A stretch of DNA of 64,000 nucleotides from Hydrogenophaga aromaticivorans (GTDB lineage Bacteria; Pseudomonadota; Gammaproteobacteria; Burkholderiales; Burkholderiaceae_C), in the NCBI RefSeq assembly GCF_013387465.1, contig NZ_VYGV01000006.1, positions 1,025,638 to 1,089,637 on the forward strand, read 5' to 3'. Every line of letters begins with the position of its first letter. Position 1 is the first letter of the stretch. Positions 37,745-46,317 of the stretch are shown piece by piece. The notes beneath the pieces are model-generated. The model did no database searches and was not told where the DNA came from. It was given only the letters and a program-made list of their open reading frames with translations. The position numbers and the translations under genes are program-made.

Positions 37745-38209
37745 ATGTTCGGCGCAGACAAAGGCACCCCCAACCCGCTCGATGGCAAGAAGCTCGCCAT
37801 CGGGATCGTGCAGGCCCGCTTCAACGAAGGCATCACCGATGCGCTCTTCAACGCCTGCCACGCCGAGTTGCTGGCGCTGGGCGTGCAAGAGAAAAACATC
37901 ACCCATGTGAAGGTGCCCGGCGCGCTCGAAGTGCCCGTGGCCCTGCAGGCACTGGCCGAGCGCGACGACTTCGACGCCCTGATTGCCCTGGGCTGCATCA
38001 TCCGCGGCGAGACCTACCACTTCGAACTCGTGGCCAACGAATCCGGCTCGGCCGTGACGCGCCTGGCCCTGGACTACCAGGTCCCGATCGCCAACGCCAT
38101 CCTCACCACCGAGAACCTGGAGCAGGCGGTCGCCCGCCAGGAAGAAAAAGGCCGTGACGCGGCACGCGTGGCCATCGAAATGGCCCACCTGCTGGAAGAC
38201 ATCGGCTGA
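37745..38209 (+). CDS. ribH: 6,7-dimethyl-8-ribityllumazine synthase
   Basis: The protein has 154 residues. [31 protein letters not shown] and [20 protein letters not shown] are family signatures, with the catalytic His in the last. It condenses the pyrimidine and butanone intermediates and forms large shells. It lies between ribB and nusB, a standard arrangement. Confidence 0.96.
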   Translation: MFGADKGTPNPLDGKKLAIGIVQARFNEGITDALFNACHAELLALGVQEKNITHVKVPGALEVPVALQALAERDDFDALIALGCIIRGETYHFELVANESGSAVTRLALDYQVPIANAILTTENLEQAVARQEEKGRDAARVAIEMAHLLEDIG

Positions 38210-38210
38210 C

Positions 38211-38750
38211 ATGAACGACACCACCTCGACCACCACCAGCGCGCCCAAGGCGCGCAAGGCCGCCGACAAATCGGCCCGCACCCGCGCCCGCGAGTTCGCC
38301 CTGCAGGCGCTCTACCAGCACATGGTGGGCCGCAACGAGGCCAGCGACATCGATGCCTTCACACGCGACCTCTCCGGCTTCCACAAGGCCGACAGCGTGC
38401 ATTACGACGCCCTGCTCCACGGCTGCGTGGCCCAGGCCGACGCGCTCGACACGCTGATCACGCCCCTGCTCGATCGCCCGCTGGTCGAACTCTCGCCCAT
38501 CGAGCGCGGCGTGCTCTGGATCGGCGCCTACGAGCTCCAGCACTGCCTCGACGTGCCCTGGCGCGTGGTCATCAACGAGTGCATCGAGCTGGCCAAGTCC
38601 TTTGGTGGCACCGACGGCCACAAATACGTCAACGGCGTGCTGCACCAGCTCGCCGCCCAGCTGCGACCGGCCGAGATCGCCGCCGCTCCGAGCAAGGCGC
38701 CAGCGCGCAAGCCATCGGGCCAGCGCAGCGACGGCGCCGACGAAGCCTGA
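38211..38750 (+). CDS. nusB: Transcription antitermination factor NusB
   Basis: The protein has 179 residues from ATG 38211, one base after the ribH stop. Family features are [18 protein letters not shown] and [17 protein letters not shown], followed by [14 protein letters not shown] and [10 protein letters not shown]. Both ends carry low-complexity Ala/Lys/Ser extensions. NusB binds boxA RNA with NusE in rRNA antitermination. Confidence 0.95.
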   Translation: MNDTTSTTTSAPKARKAADKSARTRAREFALQALYQHMVGRNEASDIDAFTRDLSGFHKADSVHYDALLHGCVAQADALDTLITPLLDRPLVELSPIERGVLWIGAYELQHCLDVPWRVVINECIELAKSFGGTDGHKYVNGVLHQLAAQLRPAEIAAAPSKAPARKPSGQRSDGADEA

Positions 38751-38771
38751 GACCGGGACACCAGCCACAGC

Positions 38772-39992
38772 ATGCGGATTTCCCAACGCGCCCAGCGGGT
38801 CGAGCCCTTTTACGTGATGGAGCTGGCCAAAGCCGCGGCCGACATGGCCGCCGGAGCCCGGCCCGGTGACCGGCCGATGATCACGCTCAACATCGGAGAA
38901 CCCGACTTCACCGCGCCGCCCTTGGTGCAAGCCGCCGCCGAGCGCGCCATCCGCGACGGCCGCAGCCAGTACACCGCGGCCACCGGCCTGCCCGCCTTGC
39001 GCCACGCCATCAGCGGCTGGTACGCAACGCGCTTCGGGCTGGACATCGATCCGGGCCGCATCGTGATCACCGCGGGCGCCTCGGCGGCGCTGCAACTGGC
39101 CTGCCTGGCGCTCATCGAGGCCGGCGACGAAGTGCTCATGCCGGACCCGAGCTACCCCTGCAACCGCCAGTTCGTGCAGGCGGCCGAGGGCAAGGCGGTG
39201 CTCATTCCTTCCGGCCCGGCCGAGCGCTTCCAGCTCAGCGCGGCCCATGTGGAAGCGGCCTGGACACCGGCCACACGCGGCGTGCTGCTCGCCTCGCCGT
39301 CCAACCCCACCGGCACCAGCATCGCGCGCGACGAGCTGGAACGCATCGCCCGTTTCGTGCGCGAGCGCAGCGGCGTGACCCTGGTCGACGAAATCTACCT
39401 CGGGCTGAGTTATGAAGATGCCTACGGCCACAGCGCGCTCGGGCTGCCCGATGGTCTGGGCGACGAGGTCATCAGCATCAACAGCTTCTCGAAATACTTC
39501 AACATGACCGGCTGGCGCCTGGGCTGGCTGGTGCTGCCGCCCGCGCTGGTGCCCGTGGTGGAGCGGCTGGCGCAAAACCTGTTCATCTGTGCCAGCACCA
39601 TCGCGCAACACGCGGCGCTGGCCTGCTTCGAGCCGGAGAGCCTGGCGGAATACGAGCGCCGCCGCGCCGAGTTCAAGGCCCGGCGCGACTATTTCATCCC
39701 CGAACTCAACCGCCTCGGCCTCACGGTGCCGGTCATGCCCGACGGCGCGTTCTACGCCTGGGCCGATGTGAGCGGTCCGTGCGAGCGCTGGGGCATCCCG
39801 CCGCAGGGTGCACGCGCTGACGAAGGCGGCAGCTGGGCACTGGCCTTCGAACTGATGAAACGCTGCCAGCTGGCCACCACACCCGGCCGCGATTTCGGCA
39901 ACGCGGACCCCGGGCGCTACCTGCGGTTTTCCACCGCCAATTCGATGGCACAGTTGCGTGAAGCGGTGGCCCGGCTGGAGGCGGCCCTGTGA
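38772..39992 (+). CDS. Class I/II PLP-dependent aminotransferase
   Basis: The protein has 406 residues. Fold type I features: GEPDFTAPP, the substrate-side SPSNPTGT, DEIYLGLSYED and the PLP lysine in SINSFSKYFNMTGWRLGW. It resembles aspartate/alanine-type aminotransferases, but the substrate cannot be read from sequence. It is followed by ybgC with a GTGA overlap. Confidence 0.9.
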   Translation: MRISQRAQRVEPFYVMELAKAAADMAAGARPGDRPMITLNIGEPDFTAPPLVQAAAERAIRDGRSQYTAATGLPALRHAISGWYATRFGLDIDPGRIVITAGASAALQLACLALIEAGDEVLMPDPSYPCNRQFVQAAEGKAVLIPSGPAERFQLSAAHVEAAWTPATRGVLLASPSNPTGTSIARDELERIARFVRERSGVTLVDEIYLGLSYEDAYGHSALGLPDGLGDEVISINSFSKYFNMTGWRLGWLVLPPALVPVVERLAQNLFICASTIAQHAALACFEPESLAEYERRRAEFKARRDYFIPELNRLGLTVPVMPDGAFYAWADVSGPCERWGIPPQGARADEGGSWALAFELMKRCQLATTPGRDFGNADPGRYLRFSTANSMAQLREAVARLEAAL

Positions 39993-40528
39993 ACGGGACG
40001 CAAGTCGAAGCCCCGGCCCGGCCGCCGGGCCGCCCCAAGGCGGGGCCAGCCCCCTTGGGGGGCAGCGAACCACACGCAGTGGGGAGTGTGGGGGCCATAT
40101 TTCAATGGCCAGTCCGCGTGTACTGGGAGGACACCGACGCCGGCGGCATCGTGTTCTACGCCAACTACCTGAAGTTCTTCGAGCGCGCCCGCACCGAGTG
40201 GCTGCGTGGTTTGGGCATCCAGCAGCAACGCCTGCGCGAAGAAGCGGGTGGCATGTTTGTCGTGACCGACACCCAGGTGCGCTACCTGCGGCCGGCCCGG
40301 CTGGACGATTTGCTTTTGGTTACCGCCCGTGTGCTGGAAGTCGGCAAGGCCTCCCTCACAATCAGGCAGTCTGCGCTCCTGAAAGCGCAGCAGGTTGGTG
40401 AAACCGATGTGCTGCTCTGTGAAGGCAGCATCCGCATCGGCTGGGTGAATACCGCTACCATGCGACCCCAGCGCATCCCCACCGCGGTGCTGGATGTCAT
40501 GGCCCTGCCGGGCAGCCCGAACACCTGA
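39989..40528 (+). CDS. ybgC: Acyl-CoA thioesterase YbgC (tol-pal associated)
   Basis: This is a hot-dog fold thioesterase with VYWEDTDAGGIVFYANYLKF (active Asp) and ERARTEWLRGLG. The only starts in frame are GTG 39989, overlapping the aminotransferase stop, and GTGs at 40079 and 40088 with poor ribosome sites. From 39989 the first about 33 residues (VEAPARPPGRPKAGPAPLGG) are translated from a dispersed repeat and are not part of the family. The true domain begins around FQWPVRVYW. It is the first gene of the tol group. Confidence 0.9.
   Translation: MNGTQVEAPARPPGRPKAGPAPLGGSEPHAVGSVGAIFQWPVRVYWEDTDAGGIVFYANYLKFFERARTEWLRGLGIQQQRLREEAGGMFVVTDTQVRYLRPARLDDLLLVTARVLEVGKASLTIRQSALLKAQQVGETDVLLCEGSIRIGWVNTATMRPQRIPTAVLDVMALPGSPNT
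40018..40094 (+). repeat. Dispersed intergenic repeat, copy 2, inside the ybgC 5' end
   Basis: GCCGCCGGGCCGCCCCAAGG and AGCCCCCTTGGGGGGCAGCG match, in opposite orientation, the copy between glyA and nrdR. It lies across the junction of the aminotransferase gene and ybgC and stays open in the ybgC frame. Confidence 0.75.
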
Positions 40529-40558
40529 ACCTTTCTCCTTCCAACCACTCCGAACGAC

Positions 40559-41251
40559 ATGACCCAAGAACTCTCCATCGTCCAGTTGCTGCTCAACGCG
40601 AGCTGGGTGGTCCAGGCCGTGGTGCTGTTGCTGGTGGTGGTGTCCATCATCAGCTGGGCCGCCATCTTCCGCAAAGTCTTTGCGCTCAAGCGGGTGAACG
40701 CGCACAACGAAGATTTTGAACGCGAGTTCTGGTCCGGTGCCAACCTCAACGACCTCTACGCCGCCGCCGCCCAGAGCGCACGCCACGGCGGCCCGCTGGA
40801 ACGCATCTTCGCCAGCGGCATGCGCGAATACCAGAAACTGCGCGAACGCCACATCACCGACAACGGCACCCTGCTCGACGGCGCCCGCCGCGCCATGCGC
40901 GCGAGCTTCCAGCGCGAGCTCGACGTGATGGAAGCCAATCTCTCCTTCCTCGGTACGGTCGGCTCCGTGGCGCCCTATGTCGGCCTGTTTGGCACCGTCT
41001 GGGGCATCATGCACGCCTTCACCGGCCTGGCCGCCCTCGCCCAGGTGACGCTGGCCAGCGTGGCGCCCGGCATCGCCGAAGCCCTGGTCGCCACCGCCAT
41101 CGGCCTGTTCGCCGCCATCCCCGCGGTGGTGGCCTACAACCGCTTCGCCCACGACATCGACCGCGCGGCCAGCCGCATGGAAACGTTCATGGAAGAGTTC
41201 TCCAACATCCTGCAGCGCAACCTGGGCAACCAGTCTGCCTCCGGACACTGA
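40559..41251 (+). CDS. tolQ: Tol-Pal system proton channel subunit TolQ
   Basis: The protein has 230 residues. Three membrane spans are expected: about 15-40 (VVQAVVLLLVVVSIISWAAI), 135-160 (LGTVGSVAPYVGLFGTVWGI) and 170-200 (APGIAEALVATAIGLFAAIP). These last two segments are classical MotA/TolQ/ExbB signatures. With TolR it uses proton flow to power outer-membrane constriction at division. ybgC lies upstream; tolR starts 1 base after. Confidence 0.96.
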   Translation: MTQELSIVQLLLNASWVVQAVVLLLVVVSIISWAAIFRKVFALKRVNAHNEDFEREFWSGANLNDLYAAAAQSARHGGPLERIFASGMREYQKLRERHITDNGTLLDGARRAMRASFQRELDVMEANLSFLGTVGSVAPYVGLFGTVWGIMHAFTGLAALAQVTLASVAPGIAEALVATAIGLFAAIPAVVAYNRFAHDIDRAASRMETFMEEFSNILQRNLGNQSASGH

Positions 41252-41252
41252 C

Positions 41253-41690
<438 letters not shown>

Positions 41691-41701
41691 CCCGCCCCGC
41701 C

Positions 41702-42601
41702 ATGCAGATCACCGCCGACACCCACGACCTCAAGCCACCTCGTCCGGGCCGCTGGCTGGGCCCTGTCGGGCTGGCGTTGCTGGCGCATGCCCTGCTCATG
41801 GGCGCGCTCACCTGGGGCGTGCACTGGAAGGACGAACCGCTGGTGTCGTTCGAGGCCGAACTCTGGTCCGCCGTGCCGCGCGAAGCCGCACCGCGCGCGG
41901 TGCAGCCCCCCCCTCCTCCGCCGCCACCACCGGAACCCGAGAAACGGCCCGAACCCAAACCCGAACCGCGCCCGGCACCGCCGCCGCCGCCAGCGGTGAA
42001 AGAGGCCGACATCGCCACCGCCCAGGCCAAGAAGAAAGCCGAGGCCGAGAAGCGGGAAGAGGCGAAAAAGATCGAGGCCAAGCGCAAGGCCGAGGCGCAG
42101 GAAAAAGAAAAAGAGGCGAAGAAGGAAGCCGCCGAGAAGCTCGCTGCCGAAAAAAAGGCCCGAGAGAAAAAACTGGCTGACCAGAAAGCGGAGAAGGCCG
42201 AAAGGGCCAGAGAGGTCGCAGAAGAGAAGTTGCGCGACCAGCTCCGTCGCGAACAGGTGGCCCGCATGATGGGTCAGGTCGGGGCCAGTGGCAACCCTGA
42301 TGCGCGCGGTTCTGCGGCCCGATCAAGCGGCCCGTCGTCGGGCTACGGCAACCGGGTGCGTGAACGCATCCGTCCCAACATCCGCATCTCTCAAGAGCTC
42401 CCCCGGAATCTGCTGACCGAGATTGAGGTTCGGACCTTGGCCGATGGCACCATCTCCTCGCGTCGCGTGGTGAAAAGCAGTGGCAATCCCGCCTGGGACG
42501 ATGCTGCCCTGCGCGCCATCGACCGCACCGGCAGCCTGCCCCGCGACACCGATGGGACGGTGCCATCGCCGATGATCGTGGAGATGCGCCCGCTGGACTG
42601 A
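41702..42601 (+). CDS. tolA: Tol-Pal system protein TolA
   Basis: The protein has 299 residues. A membrane span lies at about 16-38 (LGPVGLALLAHALLMGALTW). A proline-rich region follows at about 60-95, then a long Lys/Glu/Ala helix at about 100-185, and a C-terminal TonB-like domain from about 210 (GNRVRERIRPNIRISQE and NPAWDDAALRAIDRTGSLP). It spans the periplasm to contact Pal. tolB and pal do not follow; a convergent gene comes next. Confidence 0.92.
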   Translation: MQITADTHDLKPPRPGRWLGPVGLALLAHALLMGALTWGVHWKDEPLVSFEAELWSAVPREAAPRAVQPPPPPPPPPEPEKRPEPKPEPRPAPPPPPAVKEADIATAQAKKKAEAEKREEAKKIEAKRKAEAQEKEKEAKKEAAEKLAAEKKAREKKLADQKAEKAERAREVAEEKLRDQLRREQVARMMGQVGASGNPDARGSAARSSGPSSGYGNRVRERIRPNIRISQELPRNLLTEIEVRTLADGTISSRRVVKSSGNPAWDDAALRAIDRTGSLPRDTDGTVPSPMIVEMRPLD

Positions 42602-42739
42602 GCGCCTCTGCCCGCGCTCCGCGCAACGGTTCAGGACACCCAGCATCGAGGGGTTCCAGCCACCTGGGCCTCAATCTGCTGTTTGCCTTTCAAGGGTGCG
42701 CGCCACCGGCCTCGACCATGGGCCCGCGGATGTACTGCC

Positions 42740-43834
42740 TCATGCGGGTGCACTTTCGCCAGGTCGCAATGTGATGACAGTGGTTGTGGAGGCGGCCCGC
42801 ACCTTGACCGGGTGGTTGAACCGGGCCCGGTCCAACCGGGTGTTCATGGCCTCGAAATGCCGGGGCAGGAAGCGGCTCTTCTTGCCCATCTCGGCACCCA
42901 GATCGGGCAGGACGCGGATCTCGAACGGATCGGTGCCGTTGATGACGGCCACCGGATGGACGGGGCGCCCCTCCTGAAGCCGGACCGGAACCACCGCGGC
43001 AAGCTGCGGCGCAGCTTCCGTGAACAGCGAGCAACTGGGGTCGCAAAACGAGGCATCGGCCGCGTGCCAGCGCCCGCCGAGCCGGGCCGCTGCGAAGTGG
43101 TGTTTCACACGGGCGCCCATCTGTGCGCGCCAGCCGTCGGGCATGAGCGCACCCAGGGTCCCCATGTCGAGCGGGGCCTCGACAAACCCCGCCTCGATGC
43201 CCACCGCGCGCATCAGCGCCACCTGCAGGTTGGCCTTGGCGGTGCACACGCCGCTGCCCCGCGCCAGGGTGTCCGACGCCAGCTCCTGCCGGAGGCCAAA
43301 CCGGTAGGGCATGGACCGCACGAAACGGAGGATGGTCTCTGCGGTATCGGCTGGCGTGGTGCGCTCCAGCGATTGCGCCAGCTGGCGGATCGTTGGGTGT
43401 CCGTGATCGCACAGGGTTTTCGGGTCGGGCAAGTCATCGGGAAAGCGGGCGCCGAGCTCGGACCGATCGACCGCCAAGAGGGCCTCGGCCCAGGCGCTGC
43501 GCAGGTGCTGAGCCGCAGCCGACCGCCAGATCGCCTGGGTGGCGTCGAGACTCCAGACCAAGGTGTCGGTGTCCAGAGCCTGCCGCGCCGGGCCCCGGGC
43601 GGCGAAGTGGTTACCCGGCCCCCACCAGTCCCCGCCACCGGCCAGCCGCCCGGCGAGCACCAGGTGCACCGGGCACCCACCGTGGTTCGGCAGCGTCTGC
43701 CCCGGCTGGAGCCGCTGCACGGAGCCCAGGTTGAAGAGATGGCTGGTGCGGAGCCCCAAATGCAGACCCAGCGGTGAATCGCCAAACAAAGACAACAGAA
43801 CAGCCCGCGGCGGCAGCCCCGATGGTTGCGACAT
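42740..43834 (-). CDS. Transglutaminase-like protein with N-terminal cNMP-binding-like domain
   Basis: The ATG at 43834 has GGAGGAAAC just upstream (364 residues). Residues about 30-105 (VQRLQPGQTL, VHLVLAGRLAGG, GPGNHFAARGPARQAL, DTLVWSLDATQAIW) follow the layout of a cyclic-nucleotide-binding/Crp-type beta-roll. The C-terminal part is a transglutaminase/protease core with C197 (GSGVCTAKANLQVALM), H245 or H246 (VKHHFAAAR) and D260 (RWHAADASF). The triad is complete, so protease or amidase activity is possible. Substrate unknown. The cNMP-like assignment is by eye. Confidence 0.75.
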   Translation of the reverse strand: MSQPSGLPPRAVLLSLFGDSPLGLHLGLRTSHLFNLGSVQRLQPGQTLPNHGGCPVHLVLAGRLAGGGDWWGPGNHFAARGPARQALDTDTLVWSLDATQAIWRSAAAQHLRSAWAEALLAVDRSELGARFPDDLPDPKTLCDHGHPTIRQLAQSLERTTPADTAETILRFVRSMPYRFGLRQELASDTLARGSGVCTAKANLQVALMRAVGIEAGFVEAPLDMGTLGALMPDGWRAQMGARVKHHFAAARLGGRWHAADASFCDPSCSLFTEAAPQLAAVVPVRLQEGRPVHPVAVINGTDPFEIRVLPDLGAEMGKKSRFLPRHFEAMNTRLDRARFNHPVKVRAASTTTVITLRPGESAPA

Positions 43835-43969
43835 GATGTTTCCTCCCTGACCAATCTGACCACCTTGTGAGGCGGCTCTGGAAGCCATTCTTCCATCGGA
43901 CGGGAAAGCCGCCATGCAAACATTGCTGGCGCGCGCAAAACCCGGACGGACCGGGCGAAGCGGACCCGC

Positions 43970-46204
43970 TCAGTCAGCGGCTGGCGTGGCTCCGACGCCC
44001 GCGAGCACGTCCTGCAGCACGCGCTGGAGTTCGGCCGCATCCACCGGCTTGTGCAGCACGGCGGCAAACAGCGAAGTCACCAGCTCGGGGGCGATCTCGT
44101 TGACATGACCGCTCATCAGCACGATGGGTGGGGGTGACGTGGTGGCGCGGATGCGCTGCGCCAGCCCCACGCCATCGAGGCGTGGCATGGACTGGTCGGT
44201 CAGCACCACATCCCAGCGCTTGCCGGTCTGCACGAACTGCGCCCAGCCTTCTTCCCCGTCGCGCGAGCGGGTCACGTTCCAGCCCTTGCGCTCCAGCAGC
44301 GCGCTCCAGGCGTGGCGCACCAACTGGTCGTCGTCCACAAACAGGAGCTGGCGTCCCAGACCGGGCCCCCCGCCTGGCGCTGTGACCGGATCGACCGTTG
44401 CATCGCGCCGGCTGGCGGGCAGGTAAAGATGGAAGCAGGCGCCCCCGTCGGTTTCGTTGCGCAGCCCGAGGCCGCCGTGGTGGCGCACCACGATGCCCTG
44501 GGCCACCGACAGGCCCAGCCCGGTGCCACGCCCCTTGGCCTTGGTGGTGAAAAACGGTTCGAACACCCGGTCCAGGTGCTCGGGTGCCACGCCAGCGCCG
44601 TGGTCGCGCACGGTCAGCACCAGGTAGTGACCGGGCTCCAGCCCGGCCGCGCCAGGCGGCACGGCCTGCGCCGGGGACAGCGGCAGGTCCAGGGCATCCA
44701 GCGTGAGTTCGATACGGCCCTTGCCCTGCATGGCGTCGGCGGCGTTGATCAACAGGTTCACCAGCACCTGCTGCAGCTGCGTGGGGTCGGCATCGACCTC
44801 GTCGTCGTCCACCCGGTAGTCCACCACCAGTTCGCAATCGCGCGTCAGGCCCGAACCCACCATCTGCCGGGTTTCCTCGATCAGGTTGGTCCAGTGCAGG
44901 CGCCGCAGCTTGGGCGGAGTCTGGCGGCCAAAAGCCAGCAGCTGGCGCATCAGGCCATCGGCATAGCGCGTCGCTTTCAGGGCCTGCTGCAAGGCTTCGT
45001 GGCTGGGGTGCTGGGTGTCCGGCAAGTCCTCGACCGCCAGCCTGACCCAACCGGTGATCGCGGCCAGCGAGTTGTTGAAATCGTGGGCGATGCCCCCGGT
45101 GAGGCGCCCCAGCGCCTCGGTTTTCTGGCTCTGCATCAGCTGCATCTGCAGCGCTTCCTGCCGTTCGTGGGCGCTGCGCTGCACCTCGGCATCGTGCCGC
45201 ACGCGCAGCAGCAGTCCGTTGACCCCATTCGCCAGCTGGGCCAGTTCGTCATCCCCTTGCACACGCACCAGCCCCGAGGCACTGGGCCCGTGCTCGGTGA
45301 TGCCCTTCAGGTCGGCGTGCAAGCGCTGCAGGCGCTGCAACATCAGGTGGTCCAGCAGCAGCACCAGCAGTGCACTGGCCAGCAGGCCCGCCACGGCGGC
45401 CAGACCCATGCCACTCCAGGCCAGCGCTTCACCTTGCTGCTGCAGCCGCCGGTCCAGCCCCAGCACCAGTTCGGCCACAGGGCGGCCGAGGTGGTCGCGC
45501 AACACGGCGTGCAACTCGTCGAGCGTGTCATCCACCGGCTCGACGTGAACGTCCTGCCCGTCATGACCGGGGTTGGCGAACGACAGGCGCGTCGGCATCA
45601 TCAACACCTCGGCAAAGCCCGCCAGCTCACGTTCCTCGAAACGGCGCACCATGGCGATGGCACCCTGCGGTTTCTGGCCTTCCAGCCCCGGCAGGTGCAC
45701 CGCGGCCACCACCACCAGATCCAGCTGGTCATCTGTCACCCGCAGGGTTTGCAGCGCGTCCTTGGGGTTGCTGGACGCCAGGACCGGTGCGGCGAGTTCG
45801 GCCAGGGGGGCGACGCGCTCGGGCAACACGCTGGCCAGTTCGCCCTCGCCACGCCGGGCGACGGTGGCCAGTACCTTGCCCTGCGCATCGAACACCACCA
45901 CCTCGGCGATGCGGAGGTAGCCCATGTTTTCGACATCGAAGTTGTCCGACATGAAGCCAGCGTCCTTGCCCTGCACGTAGTCGACGGCATCACTCCAGAA
46001 CGCATAGTCGCGGGCGGTGGCGCTCAGGGACTGGAGCTGCTGGTTGAGGACGCGACGGGCGCGCTCGCCCTCGCGCGCGGCACGATCGGCTTCCAGATGT
46101 TTGAAAGAATCCCCGACGAAGTAGCGCGCTCCGAGCATGGCGCTCGAAGCGCACAGTCCGACGACGACCAGGACCAGCGCCCAGGCTTTGTGTTGCAGTT
46201 TCAT
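43970..46204 (-). CDS. Hybrid sensor histidine kinase with CHASE4-type sensor and receiver domain
   Basis: The start is uncertain. ATG 46204 (MKLQHKAWALVLVVVG) gives 744 residues; ATG 46219 and a TTG at 46321 overlapping the dnaE stop are alternatives. Order of parts: membrane span 8-28; periplasmic CHASE4-like domain with SATARDYAFWSDAVDYV; second span about 275-300; HAMP; HisKA with phospho-acceptor H374 (GGIAHDFNNSLAAI); HATPase with NLLINAADAMQG, DHGAGV and GTGLGLSVAQGIV; C-terminal receiver with D670 (VVLTDQSMPRLDG). No separate response regulator is adjacent. Confidence 0.9.
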   Translation of the reverse strand: MKLQHKAWALVLVVVGLCASSAMLGARYFVGDSFKHLEADRAAREGERARRVLNQQLQSLSATARDYAFWSDAVDYVQGKDAGFMSDNFDVENMGYLRIAEVVVFDAQGKVLATVARRGEGELASVLPERVAPLAELAAPVLASSNPKDALQTLRVTDDQLDLVVVAAVHLPGLEGQKPQGAIAMVRRFEERELAGFAEVLMMPTRLSFANPGHDGQDVHVEPVDDTLDELHAVLRDHLGRPVAELVLGLDRRLQQQGEALAWSGMGLAAVAGLLASALLVLLLDHLMLQRLQRLHADLKGITEHGPSASGLVRVQGDDELAQLANGVNGLLLRVRHDAEVQRSAHERQEALQMQLMQSQKTEALGRLTGGIAHDFNNSLAAITGWVRLAVEDLPDTQHPSHEALQQALKATRYADGLMRQLLAFGRQTPPKLRRLHWTNLIEETRQMVGSGLTRDCELVVDYRVDDDEVDADPTQLQQVLVNLLINAADAMQGKGRIELTLDALDLPLSPAQAVPPGAAGLEPGHYLVLTVRDHGAGVAPEHLDRVFEPFFTTKAKGRGTGLGLSVAQGIVVRHHGGLGLRNETDGGACFHLYLPASRRDATVDPVTAPGGGPGLGRQLLFVDDDQLVRHAWSALLERKGWNVTRSRDGEEGWAQFVQTGKRWDVVLTDQSMPRLDGVGLAQRIRATTSPPPIVLMSGHVNEIAPELVTSLFAAVLHKPVDAAELQRVLQDVLAGVGATPAAD

Positions 46205-46317
46205 GGCTATCCGAATCATCGGCGCCGTTGACGGCAACTGAAGCGACAAACCCGGTGCGGGCGTGACGGGCTGCGCAGAATGACCACCCGTTACCACCTC
46301 CACACGCGAATCCGGGG

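Noticed and set aside
38103-40073. Minus-strand frame of 656 codons
   Set aside because: Antisense to nusB and the aminotransferase; no motifs.
41900-42200. Low-complexity repeats (proline codons and lysine/glutamate codons)
   Set aside because: These encode the normal TolA proline-rich and helical segments.
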